Translations under genes and position numbers: made by a program
The notes under the pieces: generated by a model
Databases searched by the model: none
Told to the model about the DNA's origin: nothing
Seen by the model: the letters and a program-made list of their open reading frames with translations, nothing else
Assembly: GCF_002931555.1 (NCBI RefSeq)
Contig: NZ_PSTZ01000007.1
Coordinates: forward strand, 558,001-622,000
Direction of reading: 5' to 3'
DNA from: Pseudoclavibacter sp. RFBB5
GTDB lineage: Bacteria; Actinomycetota; Actinomycetes; Actinomycetales; Microbacteriaceae
Length of the DNA: 64,000 nt
Shown: positions 1 through 8,386 of the stretch, in pieces
Position numbering within the stretch: position 1 is the first letter of the stretch
How the letters are laid out: each line of letters begins with the position of its first letter

Positions 1-2355
1 GAGGGTGCCGCCCCCGCGCCGGAGCTCGGCAATGCGCTCAGCGCCCAGCGCGCCGCTGCGGGAGTCGACACCGACGAGAACGCGGCCGACTTCGTCGCGG
101 CGGCGCCGACGCCGGAGAACTCCGCGGGTGGCTCGACCGCGACCCCAGCGCCGACGACGACCCCAGCGCCGACGACGACCGCGGCTCCGACCGTCCCGCC
201 GGAGGCGGCGCTCGTGTCGATCGCGGAGATCCAGGGCACGGGGGCCGAAACACCGCTCGTCGACCAGACGGTCACCACCGAGGGCATCGTGACGGCGGTC
301 TACGCCGAAGGCGGGCTCGGTGGCTTCAACATCCAGACGCCAGGGGTCACAGACCCGACCACCCACAGCGCCTCGACCGGGGTCTTCGTCTACGGCCCTG
401 CCGCTGCGGCCACGGTCAGCATCGGCGACCGAGTCGCGGTCACCGGGCGAGTCGGCGAGCGCTTCGAGTCCACCCAGATCAGCGCGAGCGGAGTCGAGCA
501 GCTCGAAGTCCGACCGGAGCACGTCGTCGAGCCCGTCGCGATCGAATGGCCGGAGACCGAGGAGGAGCGGGAACGCTACGAGGGGATGCTGCTCGCGCCG
601 ACCGGCACCTACCGTGTCTCAGAGAACTACGCGCTCAACCAGTACGGCGAGGTGGGGCTCTCCGTCGGAGAGCGACTGCTCGTGACGCCGACCGAGGCCG
701 GAGCCCCGGGCAGTCCCGAGGCGGTCGCGCAGGCCGAGTACAACGCCGCTCACAGCGTCATCCTCGACGACGGCGCTTCGACGGACTTCCTGCGGCGCGA
801 AGGCGGCAGCATGGTCAACGCGGACATCCCGCTTCCCTACCTGAGTATCGAGACCCCCGTCACCGTCGGCGCGACGGCGACCTTCAGCGAACCCGTCGTC
901 GTTCACTACTCCTTCGACAGCTACCGCTTCCAGCCGACGACGACCCTCACGGGCACGGAAGATGCACCCGTCACCTTCTCCGACGTGCGAGAGGCCGGCC
1001 CGGACTCCGTCGGCGGCAGCCTGCAGATCGGCACGTTCAACGTGCTCAACTACTTCACGAGCCTCGGCGTCGACTCCTGCGACGCAAGCCAGAGCTACAC
1101 CGACCGTGAGGGCAACCCCATCAGCGCGAACGGATGCCTTCCGCGCGGTGCCTGGGACGCCGAGAACCTGGAGCGGCAGGAGTCGAAGATCGTCGCCGCG
1201 ATCAACCAGCTCGACGCCGACATCGTCGCGCTCGAGGAGATCGAGGACTCCTCGGACTTCGGCAAGGATCGCGATGCGGCGCTCGTGGATCTCGTGGACG
1301 CGCTCAACGCCGCGGCCGGCGCGGACCGGTGGGCGCACGTCCCCTCGCCCGCGGACATCCCGGCTACGGGTGACGACGTCATCCGCACCGCCTTCATCTA
1401 CCAGCCCGCGACGGTCGGGCTGAGCGGGTCCTCGAGCATCCTCGACGACCCCGCGTTCATCAACGGACGCGCTCCGCTCGCGCAGACGTTCTCGGATCCC
1501 GCGACGGACACCGACTTCATCGTGGTCGCCAACCACTTCAAGTCGAAGGGCGGCTCCGGCGAGGGCGACAACGCGAACGAGGACGATATCGCCGGGCCCG
1601 CTGGGGCCGTCGGCGGGTGGAACGGCGACCGGACACGGCAGGCTCAGGCGCTCGCCGACTTCACGGAAGCGCAACGCGCCGAGCACGGCACGGACCTGCT
1701 GTTCCTCACCGGCGACTTCAACAGCTACTCGCAGGAGGAGCCCATGCGGGTGCTCGAGGACGCCGGCTACGAGAACCTCGGGGACTCGCGCAACCGGGCG
1801 GCTGGCGAGCCCGGCTCTACAGGCACCGAGTACTCGTACAGCTTCGGCGGCACCGTCGGCTCACTCGATCACATCCTCGCGAGCGGCGCAGCGGCCGAAG
1901 CAGTGACGGGAGCCGACGTGTGGACGATCAACGCGTATGAGCAGGTCGGCACCGAGTACAGCCGCTTCAACTCCAACGTCACCCAGCTCTACACGGATGA
2001 CGTCTACCGGTCGTCCGACCACAATCCCTTCCTGATCGGCCTCGACTTCTCCGTGGCGCCGACGCCTACCGAGACGGCAGGCCCGACGCCGACGGCGACG
2101 GCGACGATGACTCCCGAACCCACGCAGACCGACGGGACCGTGCCAGGAGCGTCCCCCTCGGCGAGCGCGAACCCACCGGCCGCGGGCGGCCCGACGACCA
2201 GCCAGCCGACCAGTCCCGGGGCCCCGGACGCCGACGGACAGCAGCTGGCCACCACCGGCGTCGAACTCAGCGCCCTCCTGCCCATCACGGCCGGTGCCGC
2301 GCTCCTTGCGGGTGCGCTTGCATTCCTGCTGAGGCGCCGCATCGACCGCGCCTGA
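1..2355 (+). CDS. Secreted ExeM/NucH-type nuclease/phosphatase, LAXTG wall anchor (5' partial)
   Basis: The frame is open from the first base, so the gene starts upstream of the window. The visible start (DTDENAADFVAAAPTPEN) looks like the end of a lamin-tail domain. A Pro/Thr linker follows, then an OB-fold region (about 230-960) and an endonuclease/exonuclease/phosphatase domain from about 1021 with motifs IGTFNVLNYF, DADIVALEEIED, NHFKSKGG, LTGDFNSY, SLDHILASG and SSDHNPF. The C-terminus has a Pro/Thr-rich wall-spanning stretch, LATTG at 2245-2259, a hydrophobic helix and RRRIDR, which is a class E sortase (LAXTG) signal. Known for the family: extracellular DNA or phosphoester hydrolysis. 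Inferred: a wall-anchored enzyme scavenging nucleotides or phosphate. The exact substrate cannot be read from sequence. Confidence 0.88.
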   Translation, partial: EGAAPAPELGNALSAQRAAAGVDTDENAADFVAAAPTPENSAGGSTATPAPTTTPAPTTTAAPTVPPEAALVSIAEIQGTGAETPLVDQTVTTEGIVTAVYAEGGLGGFNIQTPGVTDPTTHSASTGVFVYGPAAAATVSIGDRVAVTGRVGERFESTQISASGVEQLEVRPEHVVEPVAIEWPETEEERERYEGMLLAPTGTYRVSENYALNQYGEVGLSVGERLLVTPTEAGAPGSPEAVAQAEYNAAHSVILDDGASTDFLRREGGSMVNADIPLPYLSIETPVTVGATATFSEPVVVHYSFDSYRFQPTTTLTGTEDAPVTFSDVREAGPDSVGGSLQIGTFNVLNYFTSLGVDSCDASQSYTDREGNPISANGCLPRGAWDAENLERQESKIVAAINQLDADIVALEEIEDSSDFGKDRDAALVDLVDALNAAAGADRWAHVPSPADIPATGDDVIRTAFIYQPATVGLSGSSSILDDPAFINGRAPLAQTFSDPATDTDFIVVANHFKSKGGSGEGDNANEDDIAGPAGAVGGWNGDRTRQAQALADFTEAQRAEHGTDLLFLTGDFNSYSQEEPMRVLEDAGYENLGDSRNRAAGEPGSTGTEYSYSFGGTVGSLDHILASGAAAEAVTGADVWTINAYEQVGTEYSRFNSNVTQLYTDDVYRSSDHNPFLIGLDFSVAPTPTETAGPTPTATATMTPEPTQTDGTVPGASPSASANPPAAGGPTTSQPTSPGAPDADGQQLATTGVELSALLPITAGAALLAGALAFLLRRRIDRA
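142..177 (+). repeat. Two tandem 18-bp repeats in the nuclease linker
   Basis: Two exact head-to-tail copies (142-159 and 160-177) of an 18-bp unit encode T-P-A-P-T-T twice in the Pro/Thr linker between the N-terminal domain and the OB-fold of the secreted nuclease. The unit is in frame, so copy-number change would alter linker length without a frameshift. Confidence 0.8.
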
Positions 2356-2394
2356 CCTGATCATCAGGGGCGCGCGCAGAATCGCCTCAACTGA

Positions 2395-2436
2395 GATGAC
2401 CGGCCGTGAAGCGCAATTGCTTCACGGCCGGTCATC
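2395..2436. terminator. Bidirectional terminator hairpin
   Basis: Perfect 18-bp stem (2395-2412 with 2419-2436) and 6-nt loop between two convergent genes. No clear T-tract on either side, as is common in high-GC actinobacteria. Confidence 0.8.
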
Positions 2437-2460
2437 AGACGTCAGGACCGCAGCCCGCGA

Positions 2461-3339
2461 TCACGGTCCGGAGTCGCTCCCGGACTGCTCGGACGGAGTG
2501 GGCTCACTCGTCGGCTGCGGGTCGACGGGCTCGTCGGTGGGATCTGGGACTGGCGGCTGAGTGGGCTCTGGCGTCTCCACAGGCGCGGGTGGCGTCGTGC
2601 TGCCTCCGGCCCCGTCCGGAACCGGCTGCGAGGTCAGACTCGGCGTGGTCGGGTCTGCGGGCGCGGGTGCCTGCGTGGGGGCGTCGACACCCGAGTCGTC
2701 GACGGGCTGCTCGGGAACGCTCGTGTCCTCACCCTGTTGCGTGTCGACCGCCGCGCTGTGCGAGCTCTGCGCTGCAGTCGCCTGGCGAACGACCGACGAG
2801 ATCCCCGTCGTGCGCGCGCGATCATCGGCCGCATCCGCCAGCTCGATGAGTGCGGCGTCGTACGCGGTCAGGATGTCTGCCGAAGCCAGCGTGACTTGAA
2901 GGCGGTGCTCTTGGCCGAGGGCGAGCGTGCTCGTCGCCATGCCGCCCACGGCGTTCTGCAGGGCGGTGTAGGAGGTCTGCAGCGCGTTCGACGCTGACGA
3001 CGTCGAACTCAGCGCATCCTTGACCTGGCCGAGGGCATCTTCCAACGCAGCCTTCTCGGCCGTTCCGACCCGCTCAGACGGAAGGCTCGCGAGCGGCTGG
3101 GCCAGCATGTGCAGGTTGACGACGTCACTGGAGCTGGCACTCGCCACGGTAGCGCTCGTCGTCGCAGGGACGGCCACGGTCTCGACGGGCGCCGCGACGT
3201 CGCCCCCCTGGCCGTTCGTGACCGTCAGGGCAGCAACGACCGCCCCCACGGCAATGACGCTCATCGTCGCGGCGGCGAGCTCACCCGGGCGCTTCTTGAC
3301 GAACGCCAGTATGGCGTTCGAGGTCTCCCCGTTCGACAT
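2461..3339 (-). CDS. Membrane-anchored protein with Pro-rich tail, unknown function
   Basis: 292 aa. A short cytoplasmic N-terminus (about 20 residues, FVKKRPGE) precedes one hydrophobic segment at about 21-41 with no cleavage or lipobox motif, so it is probably a signal anchor. Residues about 65-190 are Ala/Ser-rich and predicted helical, possibly coiled coil. The last ~95 residues are acidic and Pro/Thr/Gln-rich, like a wall-spanning linker. No catalytic motif and no LPXTG are visible. The ATG has a GAGGAG Shine-Dalgarno 4 nt upstream. I do not recognise the family. It appears to be a single-gene unit between the shared hairpin at 2395-2436 and the DUF456 gene. Confidence 0.7.
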   Translation of the reverse strand: MSNGETSNAILAFVKKRPGELAAATMSVIAVGAVVAALTVTNGQGGDVAAPVETVAVPATTSATVASASSSDVVNLHMLAQPLASLPSERVGTAEKAALEDALGQVKDALSSTSSASNALQTSYTALQNAVGGMATSTLALGQEHRLQVTLASADILTAYDAALIELADAADDRARTTGISSVVRQATAAQSSHSAAVDTQQGEDTSVPEQPVDDSGVDAPTQAPAPADPTTPSLTSQPVPDGAGGSTTPPAPVETPEPTQPPVPDPTDEPVDPQPTSEPTPSEQSGSDSGP

Positions 3340-3451
3340 ACGGCTCCTCTACGACGTTCTGCTGTGGCGCGCATTCCACGCACAGCTTCCCTAAGAGTAA
3401 GACGATCCCGCCGAAAGTCGAAGTCAGAACTGCCCGGGTCGCTCAGGAAAC

Positions 3452-3952
3452 TCAGAGCCAGACGAACTGGATGAAGATCGACAGCGCGAGGATGGTCGTG
3501 GCGACCAGCGCGCACATGAGCTCGATGACCATGCCGAGCCCAAGCGCCTTGACCGCGGTCCAGCTCGAGTCCAGGGCCGGGCGGAACTCACGCACGCGTG
3601 CGTACTCGGAGGCCACGAGGCCGACCGCGAAGCCGATCGGAAGGCCGAACGCCGGGAGCACGAACAGGCCGACGATGCCGGCTGCGAGCCCGATGAGCAC
3701 CGAGCGGTTCGGGACCTGCTTCTTCTTGAGCCCGCGCCCCGTGAGCACCCAGCCGATGATCATGCCGGTGATGAGCAGCGCCGCCCCGACCCCGAAGGCC
3801 ACCCAGACGGGCCAGGTGCCAGCGAAGATCGCCCACACGAGGAAGCCGATGACGATGGTGATGCTGCCGGGCAGCACCGGCACGATGATGCCGATGATGC
3901 CGATGATCGCGAGGACCACGGCGACGATTGCAGCGATCACGGGGGCACTCAT
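3452..3952 (-). CDS. DUF456 family membrane protein
   Basis: 166 aa, almost entirely hydrophobic. A Gly/Pro-rich pair of helices (residues about 5-50, containing IIVPVLPG) is the hallmark of the DUF456 family; more helices lie at about 52-75, 85-110 and 135-162, with a basic cytoplasmic loop (TGRGLKKKQVPNRS) at about 71-84. Glycine-zipper-like helices suggest self-association in the membrane. The biochemical role of the family is unknown. The ATG lies 6 nt behind a TACGGT -10 box with no Shine-Dalgarno, so the mRNA is probably leaderless. Confidence 0.8.
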   Translation of the reverse strand: MSAPVIAAIVAVVLAIIGIIGIIVPVLPGSITIVIGFLVWAIFAGTWPVWVAFGVGAALLITGMIIGWVLTGRGLKKKQVPNRSVLIGLAAGIVGLFVLPAFGLPIGFAVGLVASEYARVREFRPALDSSWTAVKALGLGMVIELMCALVATTILALSIFIQFVWL

Positions 3953-3958
3953 GGGTCA

Positions 3959-3964
3959 ACCGTA
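3959..3964 (-). promoter_or_regulatory. -10 box, leaderless promoter of the DUF456 gene
   Basis: TACGGT on the minus strand ends 6 nt before the ATG at 3952, which places the expected transcription start at or next to the start codon. No convincing -35 was identified. Confidence 0.5.
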
Positions 3965-4006
3965 TCGGTTCCCGAACGCCCCTCCTGGGTGGCGCGCATG
4001 AGAACA

Positions 4007-4044
4007 GGGGCCGTGCATCCACAGGAGAGTGGATGCACGGCCCC
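4007..4044 (-). terminator. Terminator downstream of amt
   Basis: Perfect 14-bp stem (4007-4020 with 4031-4044) and 10-nt loop, 18 nt beyond the amt stop codon. Confidence 0.8.
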
Positions 4045-4062
4045 CGAAGGCCGTCCGCGTGA

Positions 4063-5295
4063 TCAGCGGGACAGCGCGTAACCGGTCTCGCCGTGCACGA
4101 CCACGTCGACGCCGGCCACTTCATCCTCGTGGCGCACCCGGAAGCCGATGGTCTTCTGGATGGCCCAGGCCACGAGGAAACTCACACCGAAGGAGTAGAG
4201 GAGGACACCGAGCGATGCGATGAGCTGGACGATGAGCTGCTCGACTCCGCCGCCGGTGAAGAGGCCGGTGTCGAAGGCGAAGAGACCAGGCCAGATGGAT
4301 CCGACGAGACCGCCGACGAGGTGCAGGCCGACGACGTCGAGCGAGTCATCGAAACCGAGCTTGAACTTCAGCTCGATGGCGAACGCGCAGAGGCCGCCGG
4401 AGACGAGGCCGAGGAGGAGCGCCCAGCCCGGCGTCAGCACGGCGCACGCCGGCGTGATGGCGACGAGGCCCGCGATGGCACCGGATGCGGCGCCGATGGA
4501 CGTCGCCTTGCCGTTGCGAAGCTTCTCGACCATGATCCAGCCGAGGATGCCCGCGGCGGGAGCGGCGATCGTGTTGATGAAGAGCAGTCCGGGGCCGGGG
4601 AATTCCGAGCCGCCGAGGTCGCCCCATGCGGCGCCGACGTTGAAGCCGAACCACCCGAACCACAGGATCGCCGTGCCCAGGAGCACGAGTGGCACGTTGT
4701 GGGGCTGGGTGATGCCCTTCGCGAAGCCGACGCGCTTGCCGAGGACCAATGCGAGTGCGAGTGCTGCCGCTCCTGCGTTGATGTGCACGGCGGTTCCACC
4801 TGCGTAGTCAATGACCTCGATGCCCTCGAAGCCGAGCTGAGCGCCGAGCTGCATGATCCAGCCGCCGCCCCAGACCCACGCTGCGACGGGGAAGTAGACG
4901 AACGTGGCGAAGATGCCGGCGAAGAGCATCCAGGAACCGAACTTGGCGCGGTCCGCGATGGCCCCGGAGATCAGGGCGGTCGTGATGATGGCGAACGTGC
5001 CGCCGTAGGCCGCACCGGCCATCGCGTTGCTGTCCTGGATGAGGTTGGTCAGTGCGAAGTCAGAGAGCGGATCCCCAGCGAACTGGAAGAAGGAGTCGCC
5101 CGACACGGACGACATGTTGTAGCCGTACAGAATCCACAGCACGGCGACGAGGCCGAGCGCCCCGAACGAGAGCATCATCATGCTCACGACGCTCTTCTCC
5201 TTGACCATGCCGCCGTAGAAGAGGGCGAGTCCTGGTGTCATGAAGAGCACAAGCGCTGCGCTGATCATCAGCCACGCGGTTCCACCGGTATCCAT
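4063..5295 (-). CDS. amt: Ammonium transporter Amt
   Basis: 410 aa, the normal length for Amt, an 11-helix trimeric channel importing ammonium across the cytoplasmic membrane. The start reads DTGGTAWLMISAALVLFMTPG, which includes the family's early helix with the T-P-G-L-A-L-F-Y-G-G signature. AGGTAVHINAG and LVGGLVGSIWPGLFA carry the pore histidine regions, and the C-terminal tail (GFRVRHEDEVAGVD...HGETGY) is the conserved regulatory tail that contacts PII proteins. No glnB/glnK or glnD lies next to it within the window. GAGGA lies 6 nt upstream of the ATG. A GlnR-like motif lies 114-129 nt upstream, consistent with induction under nitrogen limitation. Confidence 0.95.
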   Translation of the reverse strand: MDTGGTAWLMISAALVLFMTPGLALFYGGMVKEKSVVSMMMLSFGALGLVAVLWILYGYNMSSVSGDSFFQFAGDPLSDFALTNLIQDSNAMAGAAYGGTFAIITTALISGAIADRAKFGSWMLFAGIFATFVYFPVAAWVWGGGWIMQLGAQLGFEGIEVIDYAGGTAVHINAGAAALALALVLGKRVGFAKGITQPHNVPLVLLGTAILWFGWFGFNVGAAWGDLGGSEFPGPGLLFINTIAAPAAGILGWIMVEKLRNGKATSIGAASGAIAGLVAITPACAVLTPGWALLLGLVSGGLCAFAIELKFKLGFDDSLDVVGLHLVGGLVGSIWPGLFAFDTGLFTGGGVEQLIVQLIASLGVLLYSFGVSFLVAWAIQKTIGFRVRHEDEVAGVDVVVHGETGYALSR

Positions 5296-5408
5296 TGCAT
5301 CCTCGCTTTCGCCACCCGTGCTGCGGCCTGGAGGACGCGTCGTCGTGACACGGTGTGGGGAGATGCAACGAGTCTGCTGGGGGCTCGTGTCGCTGGTGGG
5401 GCGGTGCC

Positions 5409-5424
5409 GTTTCGATCATGTTTC
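5409..5424 (-). promoter_or_regulatory. GlnR-like repeat upstream of amt (weak)
   Basis: On the minus strand GAAAC-n6-GAAAC, with a GTAAC at 5440-5444 further upstream but out of the regular 11-bp phase. Actinobacterial GlnR sites consist of GTNAC and GAAAC boxes separated by 6 nt, so this is a plausible but imperfect operator. It is far weaker than the one before glnA. Confidence 0.4.
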
Positions 5425-5486
5425 GGAGCGGCCCGGCGTGTTACGAGTCTGTGTCGGGAACGGAGCCGGGTCGGTTCGGCGGGATC

Positions 5487-6533
5487 TCAGACGGAGGCGG
5501 TCTGCTCCTGGGCAGTCGAGGCGATGAGGCGCGACACGCAGCGCAGGTACTTCTTCCGGTAGCCGCCGTCGAGCATTCCGCCCCCGAAGATCTGGTCGAG
5601 AGCGAGACCGGAGGCGGCGATGGGGATCTGTGCGTCGTAGACGCGGTCGATGAAGGCGACGAACCGCAGCGCCTCGGCCTGATCGGTGAGCTCGTGCACG
5701 TCACGGAGTGCAAGGAGGTCGACCTTCTCGACGAGGCGCACGTACTTCGAGGGGTGGACGGTCGCAAGGTGCTGGACGAGGTCATCGAAGCTGTCGTAGG
5801 CGACGCTCCTGCCGTCGGCGACCGCTTCATCGACGAGCACGTCCAGTCGTTCGGCCGGGGTGACGGCCGCGTGGCCGGACATGTCGCGCCGTCGGTAGTC
5901 GGTGCCGTCGATGCGCAGCGTGTCGAAGACGCCGGCGAGCTTCGTGATCTCGCGGAGGAAGTCGGACGCGGCGAAGCGTCCCTCGCCCAGCGCATTCGGC
6001 GGGGTGTTGCTCGTCGCGGCGACGCTCGTGCCGGAGTCCACGAGCTCCCCGAGGAGCCGGGACATGACCATCGTGTCGCCCGGGTCGTCGAGCTCGAACT
6101 CGTCGATGGCGATGAGGCTCGTGCCCTTGAGCGAGCGGACGGCTTCTGCGTAGCCGAGGGCTCCGACCAGCGCCGTGTACTCGATGAACGTGCCGAAGTA
6201 CTTGCGCCCGGGGTGCGCGTGCCAGATGGAGGCGAGGAGGTGCGTCTTGCCGACACCGAACCCGCCGTCGAGGTAGATGCCCGGCTTGACCGGCGGCGCC
6301 TTCTTGAGGAACCCGAAGAGCCCCTTGCCTCCGGAGTTCGCGGCCGCCTTGACCCCGGCGAACCGCTCGCCCGCCTCGACGGCGGCAGCCTGCGAGGGGT
6401 ACTCGGGATCCGGTCGATACGTCGAGAACTGAGCACCGTCGAACTGCCGGGGAGGCACGAGGTCCTTCACCATCTCAGCCGCTGTGACGGTCGGCGAGAG
6501 TTCGGTCAGGTGCAGCAAGCGGCCTTCGCCCAC
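5487..6533 (-). CDS. zapE: Cell division protein ZapE (AFG1-like ATPase)
   Basis: 348 aa from a GTG start chosen because GAGGA lies 4 nt upstream; an in-frame TTG at 6578 would add 15 residues but has no ribosome site. A P-loop lies at residues 90-97 (GGFGVGKT), Walker B at 141-150 (IAIDEFELDD), and the sensor/arginine-finger region reads SNTPPNALGEGRF, all diagnostic of the ZapE/AFG1 AAA-like ATPase family. In E. coli ZapE binds FtsZ late in constriction; in actinobacteria the role is inferred. The gene diverges from sufE, and a TAAGAT -10 box (minus, 6582-6587) would give a leader of about 40 nt. Confidence 0.9.
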   Translation of the reverse strand: MGEGRLLHLTELSPTVTAAEMVKDLVPPRQFDGAQFSTYRPDPEYPSQAAAVEAGERFAGVKAAANSGGKGLFGFLKKAPPVKPGIYLDGGFGVGKTHLLASIWHAHPGRKYFGTFIEYTALVGALGYAEAVRSLKGTSLIAIDEFELDDPGDTMVMSRLLGELVDSGTSVAATSNTPPNALGEGRFAASDFLREITKLAGVFDTLRIDGTDYRRRDMSGHAAVTPAERLDVLVDEAVADGRSVAYDSFDDLVQHLATVHPSKYVRLVEKVDLLALRDVHELTDQAEALRFVAFIDRVYDAQIPIAASGLALDQIFGGGMLDGGYRKKYLRCVSRLIASTAQEQTASV

Positions 6534-6628
6534 GGAGTCCTCGTACTTTCCAGTGACAGATGCCCGGTGCGGGCACAACAGATCTTACCGTCAGCCGCTC
6601 CCGCCGGTCGTCCCGTATCGAGGGCCGG

Positions 6629-6634
6629 TACCGT
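6629..6634 (+). promoter_or_regulatory. -10 box, leaderless promoter of sufE
   Basis: TACCGT ends 6 nt before the sufE ATG at 6641; no Shine-Dalgarno is present. Confidence 0.5.
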
Positions 6635-6640
6635 GGTCAC

Positions 6641-7084
6641 ATGCACGACGTCACGCTGCCTGAACCGCTCGAGCTGCTCCGTGAGGAGCTCCTCGAGGTC
6701 TCCCCCCGCGATCGCCTCGAGCTCCTCGCCGAGATCGGTGCCGAGCTCCCACCTGTCGACGCCTCCGAGGTCGAGGCGTTCGAGCGCGTCATCGAATGCC
6801 AGTCGCCGGTGTACCTCGACGTCTCGCTGAGCGGGGACGCACGCATCCGGCTGCGTATCTCTGTCCCGCCTGGCGCGCCGATGACGCGCGGCTTCGCGGC
6901 GGCTCTCGTGCAGGGCGTCGACGGTCAAGAGCCAGCCGCGCTCCTCGGACTCCCTGAGGACCTCCCGAGTGTCCTCGGCCTGGCCGACCTCGTCTCCCCC
7001 CTCCGCCGCAGCGGAATGGTCGCGCTGCAGGCGCGCGCGAAGAGGCAGCTGCTCGAGCGCATCGCCGTCGAGGAGCGCTCCTAG
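6641..7084 (+). CDS. sufE: SufE family sulfur acceptor protein
   Basis: 147 aa, usual SufE length. SufE takes persulfide sulfur from a cysteine desulfurase and passes it to the Fe-S cluster scaffold in the cytoplasm. The acceptor Cys53 sits in the conserved ECQSPV motif, preceded by the family's D-R-L-E-L-L-A-E-I-G-A-E-L-P-P helix. No desulfurase (sufS) or sulfurtransferase is adjacent in this window, so the partner must lie elsewhere. The start at 6641 is preferred over an upstream in-frame ATG because homology begins here and a -10 box sits 6 nt away. It diverges from zapE, a common actinobacterial pairing. Confidence 0.88.
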   Translation: MHDVTLPEPLELLREELLEVSPRDRLELLAEIGAELPPVDASEVEAFERVIECQSPVYLDVSLSGDARIRLRISVPPGAPMTRGFAAALVQGVDGQEPAALLGLPEDLPSVLGLADLVSPLRRSGMVALQARAKRQLLERIAVEERS

Positions 7085-7099
7085 GGACCGATTCGCGTC

Positions 7100-8284
7100 C
7101 TAGAACGTCGCGAGCCACTCGTCGAGCGACTGCTCCCAGCGACCACTGTCGACATTCCAGAGGCGCGTGTGCAAGGCACGCTCGAATTCGCGGTAGGTGA
7201 CGAGGTCGGGGCGGCGACGTGCCACCTCTCGACTCGCTTCGACCGGCACGACGGTGTCAGCGCTGGAGTGGAACAAGAGGATGGGCACGCGTAGCTCCCC
7301 GAGCCGGCTCGGGATCTCGAGCTCGGCAAGCGGGATCGGCGCATCGAGGCCGAGCAGAGGGCGCGCGAAGGGACTCCCGATAAGCCAGACCCCGAGAGCC
7401 GTCACCGCCCGAGGAAGCCGCATGGCCCGGCCCTGGTATCGGAGGATCGAGCGCCAGCTCAACGCAGGCGACTCCAGGAAGATGCCGGCGACGAGCTCGC
7501 GGTGGCGGGCATTGAGCGACGCCTGCACGACGGTTCCACCACCCATGGACCACCCGACGAGGATGATCCGCTTCGCGCCGCGCTCGGCGGCCCAATCCAT
7601 CGCGGACTCGACGTCGCGCCACTCCGTCGCGCCGAGACCGAACTTCCCGTCTGGCGATGGCGGCGCGAGCGCGTCGTTCCGGTAGCTCACCACCAGCGAG
7701 TTCCAGCCTCGACCGCGAAACAGCGGGACAGCCCGCAGGGGCTCCGTCATGACGGCGCCCCGACCGTGCACGTGGATCGCCCACGAATCGCTGGCCTGCG
7801 CCGCGGGGATCAGCCAGGCGGGCATCGCACCGAGCGGGGTCTGCACGTCGACCCAGCGCCACGGCAGATCGAGGTCCCGCACCCAGAGCTGCGGTGCCGA
7901 CGCGAGACGAACGGACCGGACGCGCTCGAGCTGCGCGCCCTGCTCGCCCCAGAAGCGCCTGGTCACCGTGCGCTCCGACTCGTCGACGACGGCCCCGACG
8001 TTGGCCCGGCCCGTCTCCGCAGCGAAGACGAGACTGTAGTGGCCGGGCGCCGCCGTCTCGGGGGTGCGAGCGAGGGTGACCGTGCCCGCCTGCTTGTCCA
8101 CGCGGAGCAGGCGCACCGGGTCCCGGCGGCGCCGGGGTGGCGTGACGACGGCGCGCGCAACCATGGTGGCCGCGGTGCCGGCGATCGCGGCGAGGCCGAC
8201 GACGACTGCGCCGAGCGTCGCCGCCGCGAACTTCGCAGCAGTCGCGGTCGACTCAGCCGAGGCACGTTTTGCGGCACACATCAT
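7100..8284 (-). CDS. Alpha/beta hydrolase with N-terminal membrane anchor
   Basis: About 394 aa from the ATG at 8284; the start is uncertain because the frame is open further upstream, but any longer form would run into the divergent DUF3000 promoter. One hydrophobic segment lies at about 18-45, followed by a basic RRRRD stretch. The C-terminal half is an alpha/beta hydrolase: nucleophile elbow GWSMGGG with Ser246, Asp343 in HSSADTVVP, and His372 in ALHTRLW form the expected triad. YRND and VHGRG are typical of the prolyl-oligopeptidase-like/BAAT-type branch. The substrate is unknown; peptidase or esterase are both possible. It converges with sufE at a 15-nt gap with no obvious hairpin. Confidence 0.8.
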   Translation of the reverse strand: MMCAAKRASAESTATAAKFAAATLGAVVVGLAAIAGTAATMVARAVVTPPRRRRDPVRLLRVDKQAGTVTLARTPETAAPGHYSLVFAAETGRANVGAVVDESERTVTRRFWGEQGAQLERVRSVRLASAPQLWVRDLDLPWRWVDVQTPLGAMPAWLIPAAQASDSWAIHVHGRGAVMTEPLRAVPLFRGRGWNSLVVSYRNDALAPPSPDGKFGLGATEWRDVESAMDWAAERGAKRIILVGWSMGGGTVVQASLNARHRELVAGIFLESPALSWRSILRYQGRAMRLPRAVTALGVWLIGSPFARPLLGLDAPIPLAELEIPSRLGELRVPILLFHSSADTVVPVEASREVARRRPDLVTYREFERALHTRLWNVDSGRWEQSLDEWLATF

Positions 8285-8374
8285 GACGATGATGGCGCAC
8301 ACCGCCCGTGAACACGCCGAACGGCTGGCGCGCCGCTTACGGCGCGCCTGATCTGCGTTGCTGGAGGCCAGGCC

Positions 8375-8380
8375 TAGTCT
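8375..8380 (+). promoter_or_regulatory. -10 box, leaderless promoter of DUF3000-rnd
   Basis: TAGTCT ends 6 nt before the GTG start at 8387; no Shine-Dalgarno is visible. Confidence 0.5.
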
Positions 8381-8386
8381 CGTCGC

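Noticed and set aside
142-177. Tandem repeats near the start considered as a CRISPR-like or mobile repeat
   Set aside because: Only two in-frame copies without spacers, encoding a Pro/Thr linker; there is no array.
4093-5562. Long plus-strand open frame opposite amt (489 codons)
   Set aside because: It is the antisense of a clear Amt gene; the product is Glu/Asp/Arg-rich without any family motif, as expected from GC-rich complementary frames.
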